From the NCBI GenBank assembly GCA_946408305.1, contig CAMJRQ010000058.1, forward strand, positions 1 to 7,545: DNA of 7,545 nucleotides. The letters run 5' to 3'. The number at the start of each line of letters is the position of its first letter. Position 1 is the stretch's first letter. The notes beneath the pieces are model-generated. The model saw only the letters and a list, made by a program, of their open reading frames with translations. It was not told the DNA's origin and did not search any database. This DNA is from an uncultured Prevotellaceae bacterium. Lineage in GTDB: Bacteria; Bacteroidota; Bacteroidia; Bacteroidales; Bacteroidaceae. Both the position numbers and the translations under genes were made by a program. Shown one piece after another: positions 1 through 6,879 of this stretch.

Positions 1-1062
1 CACCTCGACGCGCGGGGGGCCGAAGGTGCGCGTCGAGGGGTCGAAGTCGAGGCTGAAGAGGTCGTAGAAGAGGCTGTCGTTCATGCCGACCACGTATCCG
101 CGCACGATGCTGTCGGGCTGCGAGAGGTCGATGAACCTCGAGATGTCGGCACTGCAATAGTAGAGCCGGCTTCCGTCGGGCGACCAGCAGGGGAACGACT
201 CCAGCTGGTCGCGCGAGCGCAGGATGTGCTTCACTTCGTTCTTCTCGGCATCGTAGAGCAGCAAGTCGCTGGCCTCGTCGACCACCTCGATTTTCTCGGG
301 ATGATAGACGTGGAAGGTCTGGCCCGTGCGGTTGGTGCTGAAGGCCACGAGCCGCTCCTTGGGGTGCCACGAGGGATAGACGCCCGAGGTGACGATGGTG
401 GAGTCCTTGATCTGCACCTTGTGGGCCTCGTCCTTGTGGATGATGATGGTGCCTCCGTGCATGGCACGCACGTGGAAGAGCATGTCGTCGGTGCTGTAGT
501 TGCGATAGTTGTGGCAGTTGATGCAATGGTTGTGGGCATCGTCGTACTTGCGGTTGTTCTCGTAGATGGTGCGGACGTCCCAGTTGGTCAGGTTGCGTTG
601 ATAGAGCCCCAGCTGGCGATAGAGCTCATATCCGGGCTCGATGAGGCGATAGCTCAGGAAGGGGTCGATGTCGTCGGGGGCCACGGTGAGCTTGTACGAG
701 GGGAAGTGGACCCATCCGCTGTCGGTCTGCGCATAGAGGTTCACGTCGATGTCGCCGCCTCGGTTGGTCTTCAGGAGGGCGCGCCATGCGGTGGAGTCTA
801 TCTCCACCTTGCCGTCGCTGCCTCCGCCCACGACGAGGGGCTCGGCGTCGCTGCCCTTCAGGCTGGCCACCACGGCCTTCACCGTGTCGGTGAGCATGAA
901 GTTGAGCGGCGCTATGTTGGGCGGGATGACCACGTCCTTATAGTCGGGATAGATGATGGCCTGGCGCTTGCTCTCGGCGAAGGTGTCGGGCACCTGGGCC
1001 GTCGGCTTGCTGCAGGCGGTGACCAGCAGCAGGAGGGGCAGGAGAAGGAGATACTTTTTCAT
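1..1062 (-). CDS. Lipoprotein with one c-type heme motif and PD40 (TolB-like) propeller repeats, C-terminus cut by window edge
   Basis: 354 codons are open from an ATG at 1062 to base 1, with no stop, so the C-terminus lies outside the window. The N-terminus is a lipoprotein signal: two lysines, a leucine-rich stretch, and lipobox VTAC with the acylated cysteine at residue 17. A CxxCH motif (C180-I-N-C183-H184) follows a conserved-looking D/N/H-rich segment and could bind one heme covalently. After it come PD40-type blade motifs around residues 228-245 (YPSWHPKERLVAFST) and 289-305 (FPCWSPDGSRLYY). From family knowledge, PD40 repeats form beta-propellers that act as binding platforms. A role in electron transfer or envelope assembly is inference only. 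The start lies 15 bases after the stop of the DUF6057 gene, so the two are almost certainly cotranscribed. There is no clear Shine-Dalgarno, as is usual in this phylum. The lipoprotein and repeat assignments are strong; actual heme loading is uncertain. Confidence 0.85.
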   Translation of the reverse strand, partial: MKKYLLLLPLLLLVTACSKPTAQVPDTFAESKRQAIIYPDYKDVVIPPNIAPLNFMLTDTVKAVVASLKGSDAEPLVVGGGSDGKVEIDSTAWRALLKTNRGGDIDVNLYAQTDSGWVHFPSYKLTVAPDDIDPFLSYRLIEPGYELYRQLGLYQRNLTNWDVRTIYENNRKYDDAHNHCINCHNYRNYSTDDMLFHVRAMHGGTIIIHKDEAHKVQIKDSTIVTSGVYPSWHPKERLVAFSTNRTGQTFHVYHPEKIEVVDEASDLLLYDAEKNEVKHILRSRDQLESFPCWSPDGSRLYYCSADISRFIDLSQPDSIVRGYVVGMNDSLFYDLFSLDFDPSTRTFGPPRVEV

Positions 1063-1077
1063 ACTGTTTCGCTCGCT

Positions 1078-2661
1078 TTAGTTGATGCCGGCGCTTGAGG
1101 AGACGTAGCCCTTCTGCGAGGCATTGGTGGCTCTGAGGTTCTCGAAGAAATAATAATAAGGATAATAGCCGCGATAGCGGGGGAAGAGCTCGGCGGCGTG
1201 CTCGGCGCGGCTCTGCATGTAGGGCTGGATGACGTTCATGAAGCCCTGGATGCGCGGCTGGCGCAGGTTCATGTTCTGGAAGTTCTTGTCCAGGCCGGGA
1301 TAGTTGTTCGTGGCCAGCAGGATGCCGTCGGCAATGTTCTCGGGGGGCATGGTGCCGCGCAGGGCATCGAGGCGATAGACGAAGTCGTTGAGCAGCTTGG
1401 TGTAGAGACAGACGGCCAGGCTGTTGTAGAGGGCATTGATGCTACGACCCTCGGTGAGGCGCAGGTTGTAGCCCAGGAAGGTGGGCGACTGATACATGTT
1501 CTCGTAGCTGTCGTGGAGCGGCTCCGTTAGGCGTATCTTGGCCATCTCGGGGTCAGCATTGACACGGTCCATGTGGCGCACCATGGGGCGGTACTTCTGG
1601 ATGAAGTCGCGCTCGAAGGGCACGTCCTCCAGGATGCGGAAGTATTTCTCGGCCAGTTCCCACTCGCCACGCATGAGGGCGGCCTTGATGGAGAGGTGGA
1701 GCAGGCGCATGGAAGGCCCCGACATGACCATCTGCTCCATGCACTGATGGATGCAGGCCAGCATGAAGCCGCCGTGGTAGCTGCCCTCGGGCAGATAGAA
1801 GGCCACGGCCGTGTTCTTGGCGCCGTCGTAGCCGTGGACGTGGAGGGTGTCATACTCGAAGCGGATGTCGTAGAGCCGGTCGACAATCTGGTCGGTGTGG
1901 ACCAGCGCGATGGCATAGTAGGCGGCCATGGGGCGGTTGCTCATGTCGCCCTGCGAGCGGGCAATCTTCTGCACCTTGCCCCAGTCCTGGTTATACTGGG
2001 CTATCATCATCTCGGAGATGACCTTGACGTAGGGGCGCTGCCACTGGTTGAAGCCGACGAGGCAGAGGAAGCCCACGCCGATGACAGCCAGGCTGCGCAG
2101 GGCACCCTGTCCGCTCTCGATGAGCACGGGGCGCCCCCAGCGGACGGCAGCGGCGCAGAGGCTGGCCAGCACCAGCAGGACAAAGGCCAGCGTGGGAAGG
2201 CCCACGACGCGGCCCGTCTCCGACTCGAAGAAGAGGTCGAGCCCCGAATAGGTCATCCACCCCATGTAGGCCAGGGCCGGCACATACTGCAGCCAGCGCC
2301 AGCGGGGAGCCAGCCGCAGGAGCGTGCCCAGCATCCACGAGCTCAGGCTGAGCAGCGCAGCCAGCAGCAGTCCGCCGAGCCACGGATAGCGGAACGTCTG
2401 CAACAACATGCGGCCCACATACCAGAGCCAGCCGCCCTCGAGGTCGAGCACGAACTTCATCTGCTCGGGGTTGGCCACCCAGAAGCTGTATTCGCGGCAG
2501 ATGCGCATGACGGGGCCATAGTAGGCCGCAGCCCACACCCATGTTGCCACGAAGAAGAGGAACATCACGGGCAGGCGCCACTCGCGGCGTGCCTTGGGCG
2601 CCACGGGCTTCGCCGGAGCAGCGGCGGCTGCGGGGCGCGGTCGGTTCTTTCCTTTGCTCAT
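1078..2661 (-). CDS. DUF6057 family polytopic membrane protein with a helical repeat-like C-terminal domain
   Basis: 527 residues. A basic, Pro/Ala-rich cytoplasmic N-terminus (1-28) precedes about five hydrophobic helices near residues 31-52, 92-117, 123-145, 152-174 and 188-206. A soluble part of about 320 residues follows, mostly amphipathic helices with TPR-like pairs (for example 213-236 and 318-346), and it ends in a Tyr-rich stretch (YRGYYPYYYFF, about 496-506). I recognise the family as DUF6057, a Bacteroidetes family with no established function. No catalytic motif is visible. The soluble part is probably periplasmic, but topology was not computed. It is the first gene of a two-gene unit with the heme-motif lipoprotein 15 bases downstream, which suggests the two proteins work together at the envelope. 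A TAnnTTTG box stands 31 bases before the ATG. The ATG at 2661 is chosen because the N-terminus is a typical basic leader to the first membrane helix. Confidence 0.85.
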   Translation of the reverse strand: MSKGKNRPRPAAAAAPAKPVAPKARREWRLPVMFLFFVATWVWAAAYYGPVMRICREYSFWVANPEQMKFVLDLEGGWLWYVGRMLLQTFRYPWLGGLLLAALLSLSSWMLGTLLRLAPRWRWLQYVPALAYMGWMTYSGLDLFFESETGRVVGLPTLAFVLLVLASLCAAAVRWGRPVLIESGQGALRSLAVIGVGFLCLVGFNQWQRPYVKVISEMMIAQYNQDWGKVQKIARSQGDMSNRPMAAYYAIALVHTDQIVDRLYDIRFEYDTLHVHGYDGAKNTAVAFYLPEGSYHGGFMLACIHQCMEQMVMSGPSMRLLHLSIKAALMRGEWELAEKYFRILEDVPFERDFIQKYRPMVRHMDRVNADPEMAKIRLTEPLHDSYENMYQSPTFLGYNLRLTEGRSINALYNSLAVCLYTKLLNDFVYRLDALRGTMPPENIADGILLATNNYPGLDKNFQNMNLRQPRIQGFMNVIQPYMQSRAEHAAELFPRYRGYYPYYYFFENLRATNASQKGYVSSSAGIN

Positions 2662-2692
2662 AGTCGTATCCTATTTTTTTGCTTGACGTCTA

Positions 2693-2700
2693 CAAATGTA
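2693..2700 (-). promoter_or_regulatory. Bacteroidetes -7 promoter box (TACATTTG) for the DUF6057-lipoprotein unit
   Basis: The minus strand reads TACATTTG, a full match to the TAnnTTTG -7 consensus of the Bacteroidetes primary sigma factor. It lies 31 bases before the DUF6057 ATG, giving an expected leader of about 25 bases. No TTTG is found 19-21 bases upstream, so the -33 element is weak or absent. The box sits in the 92-base gap after the GH92 stop, so DUF6057 can be transcribed independently of GH92, although read-through is also possible. Confidence 0.55.
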
Positions 2701-2753
2701 CGACATTTTTTCTTTCGCCCGACCTCGAGGGGCTGAAAAATATGTAGCGGGCG

Positions 2754-5084
2754 TCACTCGCCCACTCCGAAGTCGGTGTTCGGCTGGGGGCCCATGAAGA
2801 GCTCCAGCGTGCCGCCCGCCACGATGTCGGCGTGGTCCAGCCAGCAGCGGTTATAGGGCCGCCCGTTGAGGCGTGCCCGCTGTATGTACTTGTTCGTGGG
2901 GCTGTTGTCGTAAGCCTTGATGACGAACTTCCGTCCCTTGTAGTAATCGGGATCGAGGCGGAACGTCACGCGGTCGAAGAGGGGGCTGGTCAGCTCGATG
3001 CGCGTCTGGCCGGGGCAGTAGGGATGCAGGCCCGAGGCGGCCAGGACGTACCAGGCCGACATCTGCCCTACGTCCTCGTTGCCCACCAGGCCCTCCACGC
3101 GGTTGGCATAGGCCTTGCGGCAGATGGTCGTCGTCCACTGCTGCGTCTTCCAGGGCTGACCCAGGCGGTTGAAGAGGAAGGGCACGGCGTGGACGGGTTC
3201 GTTGGCATGGTTGTAGTATTGGTTCCAGAGGAAGTTCTCGGGCGTGTGGTCGAAGAAGGCGTTCAGGTCGGCGAGCACCTTCTCGCGCCCGCCCATCAGG
3301 CCGACCATGCCCTCCACGTCGTGGGGCACGAACCATCCCTGCTGGTAGGGGTTACACTCGACGCAGCCGTAGAGCTCGCGCGTGCGGGCATTCTCGGGCC
3401 AGGCAATCCACGAGCCGTCGGCCTGGCGCGGGCGGAACCATCCCACCTGGGGGTCGAAGATGCGACGATAGGCCTGGCCCTTCGCCACCATGCTGTCGGC
3501 ACCGGCCACGCCCAGCATCTGACCCAGCCGGCCGGTGCACCAGTCGGAGTAGGCCAGCTCGAGCGTGCGCGAGATGCTCTCGCCGCCCGGGGTGTAACCC
3601 TGCGGCCCCTGACCTATCCGGCGCGACGTCTCGAGCCCTATCTCGTAGGCCCGGCGGGCATCGAACGTGCGCACGCCTTTGGCATAGGCGTCGGCAATGA
3701 CGGGCAGGGCCGGGTTGCCTATCATGCAACCGCTGTAGGCATTGAGGAACTCCCAGCGTTCGTAGTATCCGTGGCCGCTCTCGTCGGCCAGCGTGACGAG
3801 CGAGTTGATCATGTCGCTCACCATGCGGGGGTTGATGAGCGTCTGCAGGGGGAACTGGCTGCGGAAGACGTCCCAGCCGCTGAAGATGGTGCGCTTCGCG
3901 AAGCGGCTCCCCGTCTGGTGAATCTCGTAGTCGCCGCCCACGTATCGGCCGTCGACGTCAGCATAGAGGCGGGGGTCTATCATCGTGTGGTAGAGGGCGG
4001 TGTAGTAGATGGTGCGCTCGTCCTCCGTGCCGCCATCCACCTGTGCGCGGGCCAGTTCGCGATTCCATCGGCGGCGGGTCTGGCGCTCGGCCTTCTCGAA
4101 GCTGAGGCGGGCGGCCTCGGCCTCGTAGTTGCGCCGGGCGCCGTCCATGTCGACGAACGAGATGCCCACGCGCATCTCCACCTGCTCGCCCTGGCGGGTG
4201 GGGAACTCGGTGTAGAAGCCAATGTGGCGGCCCTCGAGGCGGGTCTGGCCCTTGATGCGGCGTGCCTGGGCCACGCGTTGGAGGTATTCGGTGCTGGTGA
4301 CGCTCTGCCGATGGCGGTCGGCACCGTCGGGGATGTCGGCGCTCCAGAAGCCGTAGTCGGCAAGCGGACGGCTCAGCGTGGCGTAGAAATGCACGGTGTA
4401 GCGGGCCTTGCCGTCGCCGTTGCCCCATCCGCCGCCTTCGGGCAGACAGCGCATCCAGCCGCGGAGGGTGTGCTCGTCGAGCACCTCGACGTACTGCTCC
4501 GTCGACGTGCCGCCCACGCGGCGGGCCAGGTCCACCTGGATGCGCGAGCGCTCGTTCTCGGGGAAGGTGAAGCGCAGGAAGCCGCAGTGGGGCGTGGCGG
4601 TGCATTCGCAGAGGATGTCGGGGTCGGTGAGCCGCACGCTGTAGTACCCGGCGCGGGCCGTCTCCGACTGCTTGTCGTAGGCCGAGCGATAGCCTCGGAG
4701 CGAGCCGTCCTCGCGCCCGGCGATGGTCTGCAGCTCGCCGCCCGCCGAGGGCATCACCAGGAAGTTGCCCAGGTCGCCATACCAGCCGATGCCGCTCATC
4801 TGCGTCATGGCGAAGCCCTCGATGGTGCGGTGTTCGTCGCTGTATCCGGGCCCGTTGTCGCCGCCCGTGATGGTGTTGGGGCTCACCTGCACCATGCCGA
4901 AGGGCGTGGCCGCGCCGGGGAACGTCTTTCCCAAACCGTGGGCTGCCCCGGCCTTCGAGATGTTCGTGCTGGCCCCGATGAGGGGATTCACATAGTCGGC
5001 CAGCTCGCGCCGCCGGGCCTGGCCGGGGGCTGTCGTCGCCACGGCCAGGAGAAGGAGGATTACACTCCGAATCAACTTTTTCAT
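2754..5084 (-). CDS. Secreted GH92 family exo-alpha-mannosidase
   Basis: 776 residues from the chosen start, the usual GH92 size. The protein begins with a classical signal peptide (MKKLIRSVILLLL, likely cleaved after APGQA). The N-terminal beta-sandwich starts with YVNPLIGAST, then PGAATPFGMVQVSPNT (about 56-71) and the GFAMTQMSGIGWYGDLGNF segment. The (alpha/alpha)6 domain shows GWDVFRSQFPL (403-413), SRTLELAYSDW (505-515, with a Glu at the usual position of the general acid), NHANEPVHAVPFLFN (625-639) and GNEDVGQMSAWY (668-679, carrying the usual catalytic-base Asp). Family members are calcium-dependent inverting exo-alpha-mannosidases trimming N-glycan or yeast-type mannose. The linkage preferred here cannot be read reliably. 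An in-frame ATG 12 codons upstream is rejected because it would put charged residues before the signal peptide and overlaps the promoter. No SusC/D genes or regulator lie adjacent, so a polysaccharide-utilisation locus is not evident here. Confidence 0.95.
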   Translation of the reverse strand: MKKLIRSVILLLLAVATTAPGQARRRELADYVNPLIGASTNISKAGAAHGLGKTFPGAATPFGMVQVSPNTITGGDNGPGYSDEHRTIEGFAMTQMSGIGWYGDLGNFLVMPSAGGELQTIAGREDGSLRGYRSAYDKQSETARAGYYSVRLTDPDILCECTATPHCGFLRFTFPENERSRIQVDLARRVGGTSTEQYVEVLDEHTLRGWMRCLPEGGGWGNGDGKARYTVHFYATLSRPLADYGFWSADIPDGADRHRQSVTSTEYLQRVAQARRIKGQTRLEGRHIGFYTEFPTRQGEQVEMRVGISFVDMDGARRNYEAEAARLSFEKAERQTRRRWNRELARAQVDGGTEDERTIYYTALYHTMIDPRLYADVDGRYVGGDYEIHQTGSRFAKRTIFSGWDVFRSQFPLQTLINPRMVSDMINSLVTLADESGHGYYERWEFLNAYSGCMIGNPALPVIADAYAKGVRTFDARRAYEIGLETSRRIGQGPQGYTPGGESISRTLELAYSDWCTGRLGQMLGVAGADSMVAKGQAYRRIFDPQVGWFRPRQADGSWIAWPENARTRELYGCVECNPYQQGWFVPHDVEGMVGLMGGREKVLADLNAFFDHTPENFLWNQYYNHANEPVHAVPFLFNRLGQPWKTQQWTTTICRKAYANRVEGLVGNEDVGQMSAWYVLAASGLHPYCPGQTRIELTSPLFDRVTFRLDPDYYKGRKFVIKAYDNSPTNKYIQRARLNGRPYNRCWLDHADIVAGGTLELFMGPQPNTDFGVGE

Positions 5085-5089
5085 CTCCA

Positions 5090-5121
5090 CAAAGGTACGC
5101 AGAATCCGCCTTTTCTCCAAA
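5090..5121 (-). promoter_or_regulatory. Complete Bacteroidetes promoter (TTTG-N20-TACCTTTG) directly before the GH92 start
   Basis: On the minus strand TTTG (5121-5118) is followed by exactly 20 bases and then TACCTTTG (5097-5090), a full match to the -33/-7 consensus of Bacteroidetes housekeeping promoters. Only five bases (TGGAG) separate the -7 box from the ATG at 5084. Transcription should therefore start on or within a few bases of the ATG, giving a leaderless or nearly leaderless mRNA. This also argues against the upstream ATG at 5120, which lies inside the -33 element. Confidence 0.75.
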
Positions 5122-5155
5122 ATCGGCGGACACTATTTTATGCGGTGCCACGCAT

Positions 5156-5169
5156 CGCGACGCGTCGCG
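5156..5169. repeat. 14-bp perfect palindrome CGCGACGCGTCGCG
   Basis: Perfect dyad symmetry over 14 bases, flanked at short distance by two direct copies of ACGCAT (5150-5155 and 5174-5179). It lies about 35 bases upstream of the GH92 -33 element. It could be an operator or just a CG-rich chance palindrome. Confidence 0.45.
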
Positions 5170-5279
5170 GGAGACGCATTTCTTCAACATTTCTTACCAC
5201 CGGCAATTCCGACCGCTTTCCAGGGCCCCTCAAAACGGGTGTGAGGAACGGTTAGATTCGGTGCGCCATGGTGCGCCGC

Positions 5280-5310
5280 AATTCAAAATTCAAAAATCAA
5301 AAATCAAAAC
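5280..5310. repeat. A-rich simple sequence repeat
   Basis: Successive 7-8-base units of the type ATTCAAA, ATTCAAAA, ATCAAAA, ATCAAAA. The sequence is low in complexity and AT-rich in an otherwise GC-rich genome. It could give bent DNA or be a mutational hot spot, but no function is visible. Confidence 0.6.
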
Positions 5311-5375
5311 ACACTGATAATCAGCACTCCCAAAATTCGATTTTTCCCCGTCATCCCGGGATTTTCTCCAGAAGA

Positions 5376-5441
5376 ACGCGTTCTTGGGGCCGGAACAACG
5401 TGTTGCGTGGGCCAAAACTCCACGTTGCGTGGAGCAAAACC
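5376..5441. repeat. About three degenerate 22-bp tandem units
   Basis: Three consecutive 22-base blocks (5376-5397, 5398-5419, 5420-5441) align without gaps. The second and third share GTTGCGTGG followed by two variable bases and then CAAAAC (15 of 17 positions, 5402-5418 against 5424-5440). The first shares GTT, GGGCC and AAC at the same offsets. A weaker fourth block may follow (5442-5463). The array starts inside the perfect palindrome AAGAACGCGTTCTT (5372-5385). Function unknown. Confidence 0.55.
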
Positions 5442-5589
5442 CATAACCGTTGGGAACGCGAATGAATTTTCCGGCAAAGCAGAAAGGTCGAAACGTAAGG
5501 ATTTCATCACAACTTTTCCTATTTGGACCAATGTGGCTCGCAGGGCAAACTCAAATCAATCATTAAACCATTTTGGCCGCACTTGCTGG

Positions 5590-5690
5590 AGGGCTCCCCT
5601 CAGTCCTTCGGACAGCTCCCCTCTCCACGGGGAGCAATTTTGATGGCAGCTACTCTCCCCCTTGGAGAGGGGGAGGCAGGAGGGGGAGTG
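5590..5690. repeat. REP-like palindromic repeat element
   Basis: Consecutive hairpin-forming pieces: GTCC/GGAC around TTC (about 5603-5613), GCTCCCC/GGGGAGC with a 7-base loop (5615-5621 and 5629-5635), and CTCCCCCT/AGGGGGAG with a 5-base loop (5655-5662 and 5668-5675), ending in another G-rich block. From memory, this C-run/G-run architecture resembles dispersed intergenic palindromic repeats common in gut bacteria. Copy number cannot be judged from one window. Confidence 0.55.
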
Positions 5691-5763
5691 AAAACGCCAT
5701 GAACTATGGGGCCGATGGAGGATAATTTTTCTCCTTCCGCGCAGCACTTCTGGAAATATTTCG

Positions 5764-5771
5764 TAACTTTG
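5764..5771 (+). promoter_or_regulatory. -7 promoter box (TAACTTTG) for the methyltransferase-like/adenosyltransferase pair
   Basis: TAACTTTG matches TAnnTTTG fully. Only eight bases (TCCGCGGT) separate it from the ATG at 5780, so the transcript is probably leaderless or has a leader of a few bases. There is no TTTG at the -33 position, so this is a weaker match than the GH92 promoter. Confidence 0.55.
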
Positions 5772-5779
5772 TCCGCGGT

Positions 5780-6307
5780 ATGGACCGCCTGACCAACCCC
5801 CTCGTCTGGCTCCGGCGCTTCCGCCACCGCTGCGGCTACGGAGTCCATTCGCCCTTCGCCTTCCGCTTCCTCACCGAGGTGGTCTACGAACGGCTCCCCT
5901 ATTATGCCTACGCCGAGCTCGACAGCCATCTCCGCTGGAGCGAGCGATGGCGAGTGCGCCGCACGCTCCACCTGCTGCTCAGGATAGCCAACCGCGTGCA
6001 GCCCAGCCAGATAGTGGTGCCCACGCCTATGCCGCTGGCCGAGCCATACCTGCAGGCCGGATGCCGCCGCGCCACCCTCGAGCGCAGCGCGCAGCCCGAG
6101 GGCACGGCCCTCTTCCTGCTCGCCGAACCCACGGACGCCGTACTCCCCCACCTCGCCCCCGGCAGCGTGCTCCTCCTCGACCGCCTCCACCAGCATCGCG
6201 AATGGTTCGGCCAGCTGCCCGCCACCGTCACCTTCGACCTCTACGACCTCGGCATAGCCTTCTTCGACCCGCGTCTGAACCGACAACACTATATCGTAAA
6301 TTTCTGA
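5780..6307 (+). CDS. Degenerate class I SAM-methyltransferase-like protein
   Basis: 175 residues. The N-terminus (RCGYGVHSPFAFRF, residues 17-30) and the C-terminus (TFDLYDLGIAFFDPRLNRQHYIVNF, with the Arg-Gln-His-Tyr end) resemble a Bacteroidetes family usually annotated as SAM-dependent methyltransferase. LLLDRLHQHREWFG (131-144) corresponds to the family's Asp-containing late strand. Those relatives are longer, about 240-260 residues as I remember them. Here the glycine-rich SAM-binding loop (E/D-x-G-x-G type) expected around residues 76-100 is missing and replaced by a Pro-rich VVPTPMPLAEPYL. The protein may therefore have lost methyl transfer. The reading frame is intact with consistent GC-rich codon use, so it is not an obvious pseudogene. 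Its TGA overlaps the next ATG (TGATG), which implies translational coupling. The start is fixed by the conserved N-terminus. Function unknown. Confidence 0.75.
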   Translation: MDRLTNPLVWLRRFRHRCGYGVHSPFAFRFLTEVVYERLPYYAYAELDSHLRWSERWRVRRTLHLLLRIANRVQPSQIVVPTPMPLAEPYLQAGCRRATLERSAQPEGTALFLLAEPTDAVLPHLAPGSVLLLDRLHQHREWFGQLPATVTFDLYDLGIAFFDPRLNRQHYIVNF

Positions 6308-6852
6308 TGAAAAAATCCAACATTTACACCCGCAAGGGCGACACCGGAACCACCCAGCTGGCCAGCGGCGAGCGTGTGGCCAAGACATGCCTGCGGCTGG
6401 AGGCCTACGGCACCATCGACGAGCTGAACGCCCAGCTGGGCCTGCTGCTGGCCGACATCGAAACGACGCAGGAGCGCCAACGTCTCGTGCAGTCGCAGCG
6501 CGACCTCTTCACCATCGGGGCCTGGCTGGCCACCACCACCGAGGGGGCACACCAGCCCCGGCAAAGCATCGGCGAGGCCGACATCGAAGCCCTGGAGCGG
6601 GCCATCGACAAGGTCTCGGAAGAGCTTCCACCCTGGCGAGGCTTCGTGCTCCCGGGCGGAAACCGGGCCGCCGCCATGGCACACGTCTGCCGCACCGTCT
6701 GCCGCCGGGCCGAGAGGGCCATCTGCCGCCTGGCAGACGAGACCGAGGTGGACCCGCGCCTCATGGCCTACGTAAACCGCCTCAGCGACTACCTCTTCGT
6801 TTTGGCCCGGAAAATCAACTTTTCCACTGCTAACGAAGAAATTTTATGGTAA
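6307..6852 (+). CDS. PduO-type ATP:cob(I)alamin adenosyltransferase
   Basis: 181 residues, a full-length single-domain enzyme. It transfers the adenosyl group of ATP to cob(I)alamin to make adenosylcobalamin, the cofactor of methylmalonyl-CoA mutase and similar enzymes, in the cytoplasm. Family motifs are all present: the N-terminal ATP-binding YTRKGDTGTTQL (7-18), RLEAYGTIDELNA (30-42, with Asp38), FVLPGG (113-118, with the Phe that packs against the corrin in studied homologues), CRTVCRRAERA (128-138, with the paired Arg133/Arg137) and YVNRLSDYLFVLAR (155-168). The start ATG overlaps the preceding stop by one base (TGATG), so expression is likely coupled to the methyltransferase-like gene. 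The same frame is open far upstream, to 5947, but that part is Pro/Arg-rich shadow sequence and should not be included. No cobalamin riboswitch is visible upstream. Confidence 0.95.
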   Translation: MKKSNIYTRKGDTGTTQLASGERVAKTCLRLEAYGTIDELNAQLGLLLADIETTQERQRLVQSQRDLFTIGAWLATTTEGAHQPRQSIGEADIEALERAIDKVSEELPPWRGFVLPGGNRAAAMAHVCRTVCRRAERAICRLADETEVDPRLMAYVNRLSDYLFVLARKINFSTANEEILW

Positions 6853-6879
6853 TCATATACGAGATTTAAAATTTCTGCG

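Larger units (their letters stand above)
5122..5763. other. Gene-free divergent spacer between GH92 and the methyltransferase-like gene
   Basis: About 640 bases with no convincing gene: the few open frames here are short, low in complexity and cross the repeats. It holds a 14-bp palindrome (5156-5169), a doubled GGTGCGCC (5260-5267 and 5270-5277), an A-rich simple repeat (5280-5310), a 10-bp palindrome ATCCCGGGAT (5353-5362), another 14-bp palindrome leading into 22-bp degenerate tandem units (5372-5441), and a REP-like element (about 5590-5690). Parts are more AT-rich than the flanking genes. I see no tRNA, riboswitch or clear small-RNA signature. Confidence 0.7.

Noticed and set aside
2716..2753. 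Terminator between GH92 and DUF6057 (CGCCCG/CGGGCG inverted arms)
   Set aside because: The arms are only six bases with a 26-base interval and no T-run follows on the minus strand, so it is too weak to call.
5085..5120. Upstream in-frame ATG extending GH92 by 12 residues
   Set aside because: The extension would overlap the -7 and -33 promoter elements and put a charged stretch before a classical signal peptide.
2832..5255. Very long open frame (over 800 codons) antisense to the GH92 gene
   Set aside because: It mirrors a well-supported GH92 gene and arises from GC-rich third codon positions; the translation has a skewed Val/Ala/Gly/His composition and no recognisable domain. The long antisense frames opposite DUF6057 (1573-2736) and the lipoprotein (226-1098) are the same effect.
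5268..5643. Small plus-strand ORFs of 65-78 codons in the divergent spacer
   Set aside because: They run through the A-rich repeat, the 22-bp units and the REP-like element, show no recognisable protein features, and have no promoter box in front of them.
5947..6306. N-terminal extension of the cobalamin adenosyltransferase frame
   Set aside because: The extension is Pro/Arg/Ala-rich shadow of the methyltransferase-like gene, while the enzyme's conserved N-terminus begins right after the TGATG overlap.
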